Shown here: positions 6,726 through 11,911 of the stretch, piece after piece
Position numbering within the stretch: the stretch's first letter is position 1
How the letters are laid out: each line of letters opens with the position of its first letter
NCBI GenBank assembly: GCA_015233285.1
Contig: JADFYA010000010.1
Coordinates: 1-11,911, forward strand
DNA from: Deltaproteobacteria bacterium
Lineage (GTDB): Bacteria > Desulfobacterota > JADFXK01
DNA length: 11,911 nucleotides
Direction: 5' to 3'
Notes under the pieces: generated by a model
Seen by the model: the letters and a program-made list of their open reading frames with translations, nothing else
Databases searched by the model: none
What the model was told of the DNA's origin: nothing
Made by a program: the position numbers and the translations under genes

Positions 6726-8264
6726 GTGCTGCTGACCGGGTTCCCGTTCGGCGTCAAGGCCGACCCCGGACCGGGTCAAGATGATCGCGCTGCCCTCCCT
6801 TGCTCGGCCACCCTGTGGTCGGATCTGGAGCTAACCGTGCCCATCATCAATAGCGATCGCACGGCTCCTTATTACGCGGCTAAGTTCCAGTATAGTAATT
6901 CGGCATCCGGCAAAATGATGCTTTTGCTGAATGACTATAAGGTGATTCAAGATCCATCCGGATATAGCTGTGAACAGGCCACGATAACTTTGTACGGTAC
7001 GGAAGAAGCGAATATTTTAGCTATATATTTTCCCGATATCGTTTATAACAACACGTCCTACTGGGCCCTGGCCGGGCAGATACCAACCACTGACGGGAAG
7101 GCCTGGTTCGAAATCCAGCCCGCCTTGCCCAATCCCGACCCGGCCAACATCATGGCTAAGCCGCCGTATCTGCTCTACTCCGGTGATAACACCGGCATGA
7201 CGGTGATGTGGCAAACTACCTCCACCCCGTCTAGGGCGACCATTGAGTGGGGCAGCACCACCACCTATGGAAATGGCCCCATTACGGTCACGGAAAGCGG
7301 CAGCGGGGCCGACCAGCACCAGTTTTCATACGCCATCAGCAAGTTGTCACCCAACTCCTTGACCTATTACCGGGTAACGGTTGACGGCAAAATCTTTACC
7401 GGTTCCCTCCGGACGGCGCCGGCCGATTCTGCCACGACGTTGAGCTTTTATACTTACGGCGACACCCGGACGCAGCCTAATGTTCTAGACAGCGTCTGCG
7501 CCCAGATAATGCAGGATATGAATAATAATCCCGCCGAGCGGCAAACCTTCAACATCAACAACGGTGATTACGTCACTTACGGGTTAAGCGAGACCGTGTG
7601 GAACCGGGAAATGTTCAATCCGATTTATGTAAACTCGATGGCCAAAATGGCTTCCATGCCCATGATGGGCGCCTTGGGTAACCACGAAGGTTATCATCAA
7701 GGCGATTTTATCCTGGACACCCAAAACATCGGCGCCCTGTACCGCAAATACTGGCCGTATAAATTTTATCAGACGCCTCGGCGCTATTATTACTCTTTCG
7801 ATTATGGTCCGGCCCATATCGCCGTCATCGACACCTGGTCCTATCCCGACCAGGCAGTGGATGCGGCCCAGTTGACCTGGCTGGACAATGATCTGAAAAA
7901 CAGCACCAAGCTGTGGAAGATCGTGGCGCTTCATACGCCTCTCTGGGACTGCAAAGCCAATACGCCGGCGTTGCAAACGGCCTTTGTCCCTATTTTGGAA
8001 AAAAACGGCGTCAAGCTGGTCGTCCAGGGACACGCCCACTATTATTCCAACCTGAAGGTCAACGGCATCACTTACTTGACCGTGGGCGGCGGCGGCGCGC
8101 CTTTAGTGCCTGTCACCCCCTATGATCCCAATGCGGTGCCCTATATCATTAAAGCCGTGTCGACATATCATTTCGCCCGGATGGACATCGACGGCAACAC
8201 CACGACGGTTACGGTCATCAAGAACGACGGATCAGTCATCGACACCGTCACCGTCAATAAGTAA
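6726..8264 (+). CDS. secreted metallophosphoesterase with PAP-like N-terminal domain (copy 2, damaged N-terminus)
   Basis: Homologue of the gene just upstream with the same domain order. Given coordinates use GTG 6726, the first standard start after the in-frame TGA at 6678-6680; the intended start is probably ATG 6663 or 6666. Numbering from GTG 6726: signal-peptide remnant 1-12 (cleavage likely after VKA), unrecognised domain about 20-135, fibronectin-like PAP N-terminal domain about 145-230 (PPYLLYSGDNTGMTVMWQTT), metallophosphoesterase about 238-455. Metal-site residues: D246 (YGDTR), D281 (NGDY), N319-H320 (GNHE), H403 (ALH), H436 and H438 (GHAH). As in copy 1, motif I is DxR and the purple-acid Tyr is absent. 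From GTG 6726 the signal peptide lacks its basic n-region, so export may fail. The rest of the frame is intact, suggesting a recent lesion, re-initiation, or a sequencing error. Confidence 0.82.
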   Translation: MLLTGFPFGVKADPGPGQDDRAALPCSATLWSDLELTVPIINSDRTAPYYAAKFQYSNSASGKMMLLLNDYKVIQDPSGYSCEQATITLYGTEEANILAIYFPDIVYNNTSYWALAGQIPTTDGKAWFEIQPALPNPDPANIMAKPPYLLYSGDNTGMTVMWQTTSTPSRATIEWGSTTTYGNGPITVTESGSGADQHQFSYAISKLSPNSLTYYRVTVDGKIFTGSLRTAPADSATTLSFYTYGDTRTQPNVLDSVCAQIMQDMNNNPAERQTFNINNGDYVTYGLSETVWNREMFNPIYVNSMAKMASMPMMGALGNHEGYHQGDFILDTQNIGALYRKYWPYKFYQTPRRYYYSFDYGPAHIAVIDTWSYPDQAVDAAQLTWLDNDLKNSTKLWKIVALHTPLWDCKANTPALQTAFVPILEKNGVKLVVQGHAHYYSNLKVNGITYLTVGGGGAPLVPVTPYDPNAVPYIIKAVSTYHFARMDIDGNTTTVTVIKNDGSVIDTVTVNK

Positions 8265-8293
8265 TCCATCATAATTTGAGAAGCTATCAACAC

Positions 8294-8329
8294 AAAACCC
8301 CGTTCTCGGATAGGAGGACGGGGTTTTTT
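8294..8329 (+). terminator. strong rho-independent terminator, probably bidirectional
   Basis: A 10-bp stem (8298-8307 with 8314-8323, one G-T pair) around loop GGATAG, flanked by AAAA on the left and followed by TTTTTT (8324-8329). It ends the phosphoesterase genes. Read from the other strand it also has a T run, so it can end transcription of the converging toxin-antitoxin operon. Confidence 0.88.
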
Positions 8330-8463
8330 ACGGCAATTTAATTTTGGATCCGGTTATCCTATCTGATACAGGGCAGTAATCTGAGCCGTCTGGCCACGTC
8401 GTTTTTAGCCTTGCCTTCCAGGTCTTTCCGGAACAAGTTGATGAGGATTTTAACGGAGGGCGG

Positions 8464-8733
8464 TCACTTTAAGTAGATATCATGTTTGCCGCAGCCAATC
8501 AGAACATACCTGGTTGGTTCTATTAAAAAGAATAGGCGATAGTCTCTGTTGATTCTCGCCTCGAAAATATTGCTCATCCCCTCTATGATTTCGCTTTTGA
8601 CTTTTTTTACCCGGAGCGAAGGGTGACGTATGTCGGCGGCCAAAAGCCTTAAAGCTTTTTCCGTTCTCCGCTTGATTTCTCCCGGAAGCCCGGCAAAATC
8701 ATCTTTGAATCTAGATGTCGGGGATATTATCAT
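8464..8733 (-). CDS. RelE/ParE-superfamily toxin of type II toxin-antitoxin system (pair 1)
   Basis: This 89-residue basic protein has the RelE-fold layout: helical N-terminal half (FKDDFAGLPGEIKRRTEKAL), the RHPSL-x-x-KK stretch at about 36-44, then strands FEARINRDYRLFFLIE and YVLIGCGKHDIYLK. RelE-type toxins usually cleave mRNA at the ribosome. The length is normal for the family and the C-terminal R-Y/H region is intact. Its ATG overlaps the antitoxin stop by 4 bp (TCAT at 8730-8733 on the + strand), so the genes are translationally coupled. RelE and ParE cannot be separated with certainty by eye. Confidence 0.85.
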   Translation of the reverse strand: MIISPTSRFKDDFAGLPGEIKRRTEKALRLLAADIRHPSLRVKKVKSEIIEGMSNIFEARINRDYRLFFLIEPTRYVLIGCGKHDIYLK

Positions 8734-8996
8734 GAGTTCAAGTAGGTTATTAGATCATCCACCTGATCGAAGGACTTAACTTTGCCTTTTTTGTAATCTT
8801 GAATCCCCTTGGCTAGTTGCTCTTTTCCATAATCAGTTAATCTGCCTTCCTCGACCCCGGCCGCCTTGGGGCGGATGATGATCTCCGATTCTTTCACTTC
8901 CACGTCCAAAAGATCACCTACTTTAAGGGCTAGCTTGTCCCTTGTCTCTTTCGGCAAGGTTATTTGGCCGCGACGTAAGACCTTGGCTAAGGCCAT
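8730..8996 (-). CDS. AbrB/MazE/SpoVT-type antitoxin (pair 1)
   Basis: This 88-residue protein has an N-terminal swapped-hairpin AbrB DNA-binding domain (about 3-45), with KVLRRGQITLPKETRDKLAL then KVGDLLDVEVKESEIIIRPK. The charged C-terminal tail (about 50-88) would wrap the toxin. ATG at 8996-8994 has GAGG 7 nt upstream on the - strand. It is expected to neutralise the toxin and repress its own promoter. A 14-bp dyad (ATTTCG-AA-CGAAAT, 9067-9080) lies about 70 bp upstream and is a possible but unproven operator. Confidence 0.86.
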   Translation of the reverse strand: MALAKVLRRGQITLPKETRDKLALKVGDLLDVEVKESEIIIRPKAAGVEEGRLTDYGKEQLAKGIQDYKKGKVKSFDQVDDLITYLNS

Positions 8997-9170
8997 GGTT
9001 GAACCTCTTTACCAGGTTGAGCATCTATATTGTGTTTGTATGGTTCCAGGTACAGTATGGGTTAAAATTTCGAACGAAATAAAAAAAATGGCGTCCTCCG
9101 GTCACGTCGAGTTTTTAAACTTTAACCCAACCGCTTCGGGGCCTATAGGGAAGATTACTTCCTCACTTAA

Positions 9171-9199
9171 ATAATAACAAAAAATATCCCCAATGAAAA
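9171..9199 (-). promoter_or_regulatory. candidate outward promoter in left repeat copy
   Basis: On the - strand TTTTCA (9199-9194) and TATTAT (9176-9171) are 17 bp apart. It would direct transcription towards the antitoxin 1 start about 175 bp away. The identical sequence in the other copy sits close before antitoxin 2. Confidence 0.38.
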
Positions 9200-9366
9200 G
9201 GTTCTTTTGGCAGGGCAGACGGATGAAAAAGTACATTGAGCAAAAACAGGGTGTTGCAAGAGTCGGAGACCCAAAAGAGCTCTGACGGGGCTAATCGTTA
9301 AAGTCAACACAAACGAAGCCACCCCCTGGGCAGATGGCGTCCTTTCGTAACCACATTGGGCCAAAG

Positions 9367-9456
9367 CTACTCCGGCGTCCTCTGCCGGGCCGAGGCCGGG
9401 GGTGCTCGCAGGCGGTCCAAATTTTCCCGCACAATGACCGTCGTGGGATGCTCCGG
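9367..9456 (-). pseudogene. C-terminal fragment of a TPR protein (left repeat copy)
   Basis: The - strand reads PEHPTTVIVRENLDRLR, then APPASARQRTPE and TAG (9369-9367). P-E-H-P-x-T with R-E-N-L is the kinesin-light-chain type TPR motif (usually GPEHPxTxxxRxNL). Similarity stops at the repeat edge at 9456; beyond it the frame meets TGA at 9474-9472. Only about 29 codons remain and no gene is present. Confidence 0.6.
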
Positions 9457-9548
9457 TAGGCAGATTGTTGTTCACTCACTGGGAAGTCAGATGCCGGTGT
9501 GGGCTATGGGGAATGCAAAATGCGATGGGGGCCGACCTTGCGCAAGAC

Positions 9549-9761
9549 TTACATATCTTCTTCAATTTGGAAGGTAAACCGATAGCCCGCGCTAATCCGG
9601 CCTTCCCAAATTTCCTCCCGGCTCTGCATCTTTTTCAGGTTCAAAGATGGATGCCGGGGATTTTGTAAAAGTAATTCAAGCTGCTTGTCTATCTGTTCCT
9701 GGATGGAATGAGGTAACTTTTGATAGCCACGGACAAAGGATTTAAGGGGTTTGAGTCTCAT
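9549..9761 (-). CDS. RelE-like toxin, truncated by a nonsense codon (pair 2)
   Basis: Open frame of 70 residues, short for a RelE toxin. It has KLPHSIQEQIDKQLELLL, RHPSL-x-x-KK and EGRISAGYRFTFQIEEDM, then TAA (9551-9549). Beyond the TAA the same frame continues VLRKVGPHRILHSP to TAG (9506-9504). Aligned with toxin 1, IEPTRYVL matches IEEDM-stop-VL, so the TAA replaces a Tyr codon and removes the conserved C-terminal strand with its R and H. A single TAC or TAT to TAA change explains it. The toxin is probably inactive, since catalytic residues of RelE-type toxins lie in this region. It overlaps its antitoxin by 4 bp (TCAT, 9758-9761). The full remnant spans 9504-9761. Confidence 0.8.
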   Translation of the reverse strand: MRLKPLKSFVRGYQKLPHSIQEQIDKQLELLLQNPRHPSLNLKKMQSREEIWEGRISAGYRFTFQIEEDM

Positions 9762-10042
9762 TCCTTAAATTCTTTTAAGGCCTTAATGCAATCTTTGGCT
9801 TTATCGAAAGGACCGATGAAATTCCCCTCAGCCAGGTCGCGATCCGCCTCTGCTTCTCCGGCTTGCCATTCGGGAGTCCAGAAATAGGCCTGATCATTGG
9901 GAATCATTTCGGTTTTCTGCAAAATAATATGCCCGTTTTCTTCCTTCATCTCGACTGAATCACCTTCGGCAATGCCCAGCTTCTTGCGCAGTTCACGAGG
10001 TAATGTGACTTGATAGTGACGAGTGACTTTGACTACCGGCAT
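9758..10042 (-). CDS. AbrB/MazE-type antitoxin (pair 2)
   Basis: This 94-residue protein starts at ATG 10042-10040, chosen because GGAGGAGG lies 6 nt before it; a longer frame from an ATG at 10063 has no such site. The N-terminal AbrB-type hairpin domain reads VVKVTRHYQVTLPRELRKKL then GIAEGDSVEMKEENGHIILQ. The tail (about 50-94) is acidic and Trp-containing and would bind the toxin. It shares the fold but little sequence with antitoxin 1, so the pairs are not a recent duplication. The frame is intact although its partner toxin is broken, which is the order of decay expected for toxin-antitoxin pairs. Confidence 0.83.
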   Translation of the reverse strand: MPVVKVTRHYQVTLPRELRKKLGIAEGDSVEMKEENGHIILQKTEMIPNDQAYFWTPEWQAGEAEADRDLAEGNFIGPFDKAKDCIKALKEFKE

Positions 10043-10093
10043 GACTGGCCTCCTCCGGTCCATGGTTCCACATTAGCGAGTTACTCATCTATC

Positions 10094-10122
10094 ATAATAA
10101 CAAAAAATATCCCCAATGAAAA
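10094..10122 (-). promoter_or_regulatory. candidate promoter of toxin-antitoxin pair 2 at repeat edge
   Basis: On the - strand TTTTCA (10122-10117) and TATTAT (10099-10094, 5 of 6 consensus) are 17 bp apart. Transcription would start near 10087, giving a leader of about 45 nt with GGAGGAGG before the antitoxin ATG. A shifted TATGAT (10096-10091) is an alternative -10 present only in this copy. Confidence 0.45.
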
Positions 10123-10379
10123 GGTTCTTTTGGCAGGGCAGACGGATGAAAGAGTACATTGAGCAAAAACATCGTCTTGCAAGAGTCGGAGACCCAAAAG
10201 AGCTCTGACGGGGCGAATCGTTAAAGTCAACACAAACGAAGCCACCTCCAGGGTAGATGGCGTCCTTTCATAACCACATTGGGCCAAAGCTACTCCGGCG
10301 TCCTCTGCCGGGCCGAGGCCGGGGATCCTCGCAGGCGGTCCAAATTTTCCCGCAAAATCACCGTCGTGGGATGCTCCGG
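10094..10379. repeat. 286-bp direct repeat, right copy
   Basis: Partner of 9171-9456, same orientation. Here the TPR-coding stretch at the right edge continues in frame beyond the repeat (to 10469), so this copy keeps more of the source gene. The left edge lies 52 bp before the antitoxin 2 start codon. Confidence 0.93.
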
Positions 10380-10469
10380 ACCCAAGGCTTGAATCAAAGA
10401 GTCTTGTATCTCCTCATCTGCGCAAATCAGCCAATCTGCGGATTGAATCATGCTCTTGAGACTAATCGC
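10290..10469 (-). pseudogene. C-terminal fragment of a TPR protein (right repeat copy, longer)
   Basis: A 59-codon frame follows TAA (10472-10470) and ends at TAG (10292-10290). It reads ADWLICADEEIQDSLIQALG, PEHPTTVILRENLDRLR, then GSPASARQRTPE. The LGPEHPTT...RENL signature is that of kinesin-light-chain type tetratricopeptide repeats, normally the last repeat of a long TPR protein. The repeats expected upstream are missing. An in-frame ATG at 10451-10449 exists but has no convincing ribosome site. It is best read as the 3' remnant of a larger gene. Confidence 0.55.
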
Positions 10470-10500
10470 TTAGCCCACTCATCGGACTCAGGTTAGGGCA

Positions 10501-10552
10501 AGACAAATCCGGCCTAAGGGTCACCGGAGTGTCACCCAAAGGCCGGATGTCT
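10501..10552 (-). terminator. large hairpin after flagellin gene, probable terminator
   Basis: Arms 10501-10524 and 10529-10552 are inverted copies around ATCCGGCCT and GGGT cores, with a 2-nt bulge and two mismatches. It lies about 50 bp after the flagellin stop. Read on the - strand the tail is weakly T-rich (TTTGTCTT), so it may terminate or protect the abundant flagellin mRNA. Confidence 0.6.
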
Positions 10553-10604
10553 GGAATTTGCCGTGAAAAAATATTGATTATGACTATAACTGATGGTCGT
10601 TATT

Positions 10605-11911
10605 CTATTTGCCCAGTAAAGTCATCAGGTTTGAAGGCACCGAGTTGGCCTGGGCCAAAATTGAGGTTCCGGATTGCAGCATCATCTGGTTCTTGGTTAA
10701 TTGAGTGACGGTCGCAGCCATGTCCGTGTCCCGGATGTTGGAGTCGGCTTCAGTCGTATTTTGTCCCTGGGTCATCAAGTTAGTCGCAGTGAACTGAAGG
10801 CGGTCCATGGCGGCGCCCAATTTTGCCCGCTGGGCGCTGATGAAGTTGATGGCTTTGTCAAACATGTCTGCGGCTTGCTGGGAAGTATTCTGATCGATCA
10901 CCGAAGCCTGATCTATACCCAGAGCGCCGGTACTAACGTCGGCGATTTGTGTTTGCAGGGAATTACTCCCCCCGGCTCCGATCTGCATGTTGATGTGGGA
11001 ATCCGTGACTTTCAACAGCAAGGATTTATCATTAGAATCGGCCTTGAAGTCAAAACTGCCGGTGGCATCATTCCAGCTAGTCAGCGTATCCACAGTCGGT
11101 TGGAGCTTAATCTGCATCCCCGGGATGATGTCGGTTAAATCAGGAGTAGACGTCCTGACACTGTAAAGAGTCTGGTTGGTATGATTATCCCGCACTTCAA
11201 TGTAGTACGGGTCGGGATTGGCTGGGTCTAAACCGGTTCTGACCGTGTTGAATCCGAAGGCTTTCAGGACGTCGTCATCTCCGGTGATGGAAATCTGGCC
11301 TTGGGCGCCGGTCCAGGGAGACCGAACGAGCAGCGTACCATTGACCGCCGCATCACCTTCACCGCGGTTGAAGGTTCCTTCTGCCGTACTCGAGATGTAG
11401 TCGGCCACGTGGCTATAAACCGTGTCCGTCGAGGAACCGTTGACCGTCATGCCTAAACCGCCCTGGCTTTGGGATGTCGTAATGGCCGAAGCGATCATGT
11501 TTTGTATCTCATCAATGGTTGTGGACTGATCGAAGTTGATGGTTTTGGTCCGGCCGTTGGCGTAGATATTTAATTGTCTGCTCTGATTCACCACATTTTG
11601 GAACTGACTAATCTTACCCAGGGTGGTCGAGCTATTAGCGACTGTTTCAGTGGTTCCTGCTTGATGGTTTTCAATCACCAGGCTCCCGGCATTGCCCGCT
11701 GTTGCTGCGGCGCTTCCAAATCCCCATTGCACACCCAACCCATTCAGCGTCCGGTCGGAAGAAATAGTCGATTGACCGGATACGTTCCAGGCCGCCGCGT
11801 TGCCGGATAGTCCTCGTCGGTTGTAGATATTAGTGGTCAGACTGGACGAGTCCGTACCATTAAAGATAACCAGGGCGGTGCCGGCATCATTTCCTTGGCT
11901 GTGTGTGTTCT
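10605..11911 (-). CDS. flagellin (5' end outside window)
   Basis: Structural subunit of the flagellar filament. The frame is open to the right edge (434 visible residues), so the conserved N-terminal domain lies outside the window; a TTG at 11738 is internal, not a start. The C-terminal D0/D1 domain is classic, about residues 330-434: FDKAINFISAQRAKLGAAMD, then SNIRDTDMAATVTQLTKNQM and QSGTSILAQANSVPSNLMTL ending LLGK. Residues 1 to about 320 are variable surface domains rich in T, S, N and G. They include INFDQSTTIDEIQNMIASAI, which resembles the flagellin/hook IN motif. With the missing N-terminal part the full protein is well above 500 residues, larger than compact flagellins. Flagellin is exported by the flagellar type III system, so no signal peptide is expected. 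A large hairpin follows the stop. Confidence 0.93.
   Translation of the reverse strand, partial: NTHSQGNDAGTALVIFNGTDSSSLTTNIYNRRGLSGNAAAWNVSGQSTISSDRTLNGLGVQWGFGSAAATAGNAGSLVIENHQAGTTETVANSSTTLGKISQFQNVVNQSRQLNIYANGRTKTINFDQSTTIDEIQNMIASAITTSQSQGGLGMTVNGSSTDTVYSHVADYISSTAEGTFNRGEGDAAVNGTLLVRSPWTGAQGQISITGDDDVLKAFGFNTVRTGLDPANPDPYYIEVRDNHTNQTLYSVRTSTPDLTDIIPGMQIKLQPTVDTLTSWNDATGSFDFKADSNDKSLLLKVTDSHINMQIGAGGSNSLQTQIADVSTGALGIDQASVIDQNTSQQAADMFDKAINFISAQRAKLGAAMDRLQFTATNLMTQGQNTTEADSNIRDTDMAATVTQLTKNQMMLQSGTSILAQANSVPSNLMTLLGK

Larger units (their letters stand above)
9171..9456. repeat. 286-bp direct repeat, left copy
   Basis: Matches 10094-10379 in the same orientation, without gaps and with 13 mismatches counted by eye (about 95% identity). 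The offset is 923 bp, and the second toxin-antitoxin pair lies between the copies. The right edge carries the last codons of a TPR gene (- strand) and the left edge a promoter-like sequence pointing left towards the first antitoxin. Confidence 0.93.

Noticed and set aside
7017..7319. Opposite-strand frames of 100-150 codons inside the phosphoesterase genes (also at 5531-6016 and 7584-8039).
   Set aside because: They are antisense shadows of strongly conserved coding sequence and have no protein-like motifs.
8359..8463. A 34-codon stretch in the same frame as toxin 1 directly after its stop (VKILINLFRKDLEGKAKNDV and on).
   Set aside because: It has no ATG or ribosome site, and toxin 1 already has a normal length and C-terminus. 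It may be a remnant but cannot be supported as a gene.
9059..9128. GGGTTAAA (9059-9066) and TTTAACCC (9121-9128) as inverted repeats upstream of antitoxin 1.
   Set aside because: Arms are only 8 bp with a 54-bp gap in AT-rich DNA, so chance is likely. The closer dyad at 9067-9080 is mentioned only as a possible operator.
9167..9475. Long - strand frame (about 100 codons) across the left repeat, with a matching 68-codon frame in the right repeat.
   Set aside because: It is out of frame with the recognisable TPR ending, has low-complexity composition, and differs in N-terminus between copies. It is a shadow of the repeat.
1..11911. CRISPR array, complete insertion sequence, rRNA or integrase.
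   Set aside because: No regularly spaced short repeats, no transposase or integrase motifs, and no rRNA-like segments were seen on either strand.

Overview
The window looks like bacterial chromosome of about 50-55% GC. Its gene set fits a motile Gram-negative bacterium, possibly Desulfobacterota. That guess rests on an impression of gene content and style, not on a marker gene, and is low confidence. The left two thirds (about 1-8264) read on the + strand and the right third (about 8464-11911) reads on the - strand. A strong terminator at 8294-8329 sits between the converging halves.

Region 1 (1-4128) is a probable small-molecule cluster. It holds a lysine 2,3-aminomutase (kamA, 5' end outside the window), two different ATP-grasp ligases of the D-Ala-D-Ala ligase superfamily, and a GNAT acetyltransferase. 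KamA would make beta-lysine, the ATP-grasp enzymes would activate a carboxylate and form amide bonds, and the GNAT would acylate an amine. The set suggests an N-acylated beta-amino-acid peptide or compatible solute. The product is inference. A MITE-like inverted repeat lies between the two ligase genes.

Region 2 (4129-4795) has a terminator, a promoter and tRNA-Ser(GCU). Directly after it is a decayed, frameshifted reading frame on the opposite strand.

Region 3 (4796-8264) has two tandem, homologous, secreted metallophosphoesterases with a purple-acid-phosphatase-type N-terminal domain. The metal-site motif I is atypical (GDSR / GDTR). The second copy has an in-frame TGA a few codons after its best start site, inside its signal peptide.

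Region 4 (8359-10500, - strand) has two RelE-like toxin / AbrB-like antitoxin pairs, each with a 4-bp ATGA overlap. The second toxin is cut short by a TAA exactly where its sister has Tyr. A 286-bp direct repeat (13 mismatches by eye, no gaps) flanks the second pair. Each copy carries the end of a TPR-protein gene at one edge and a promoter-like sequence pointing towards an antitoxin gene at the other.

Region 5 (10501-11911, - strand) is the 3' part of a flagellin gene running off the right edge, followed by a large hairpin.
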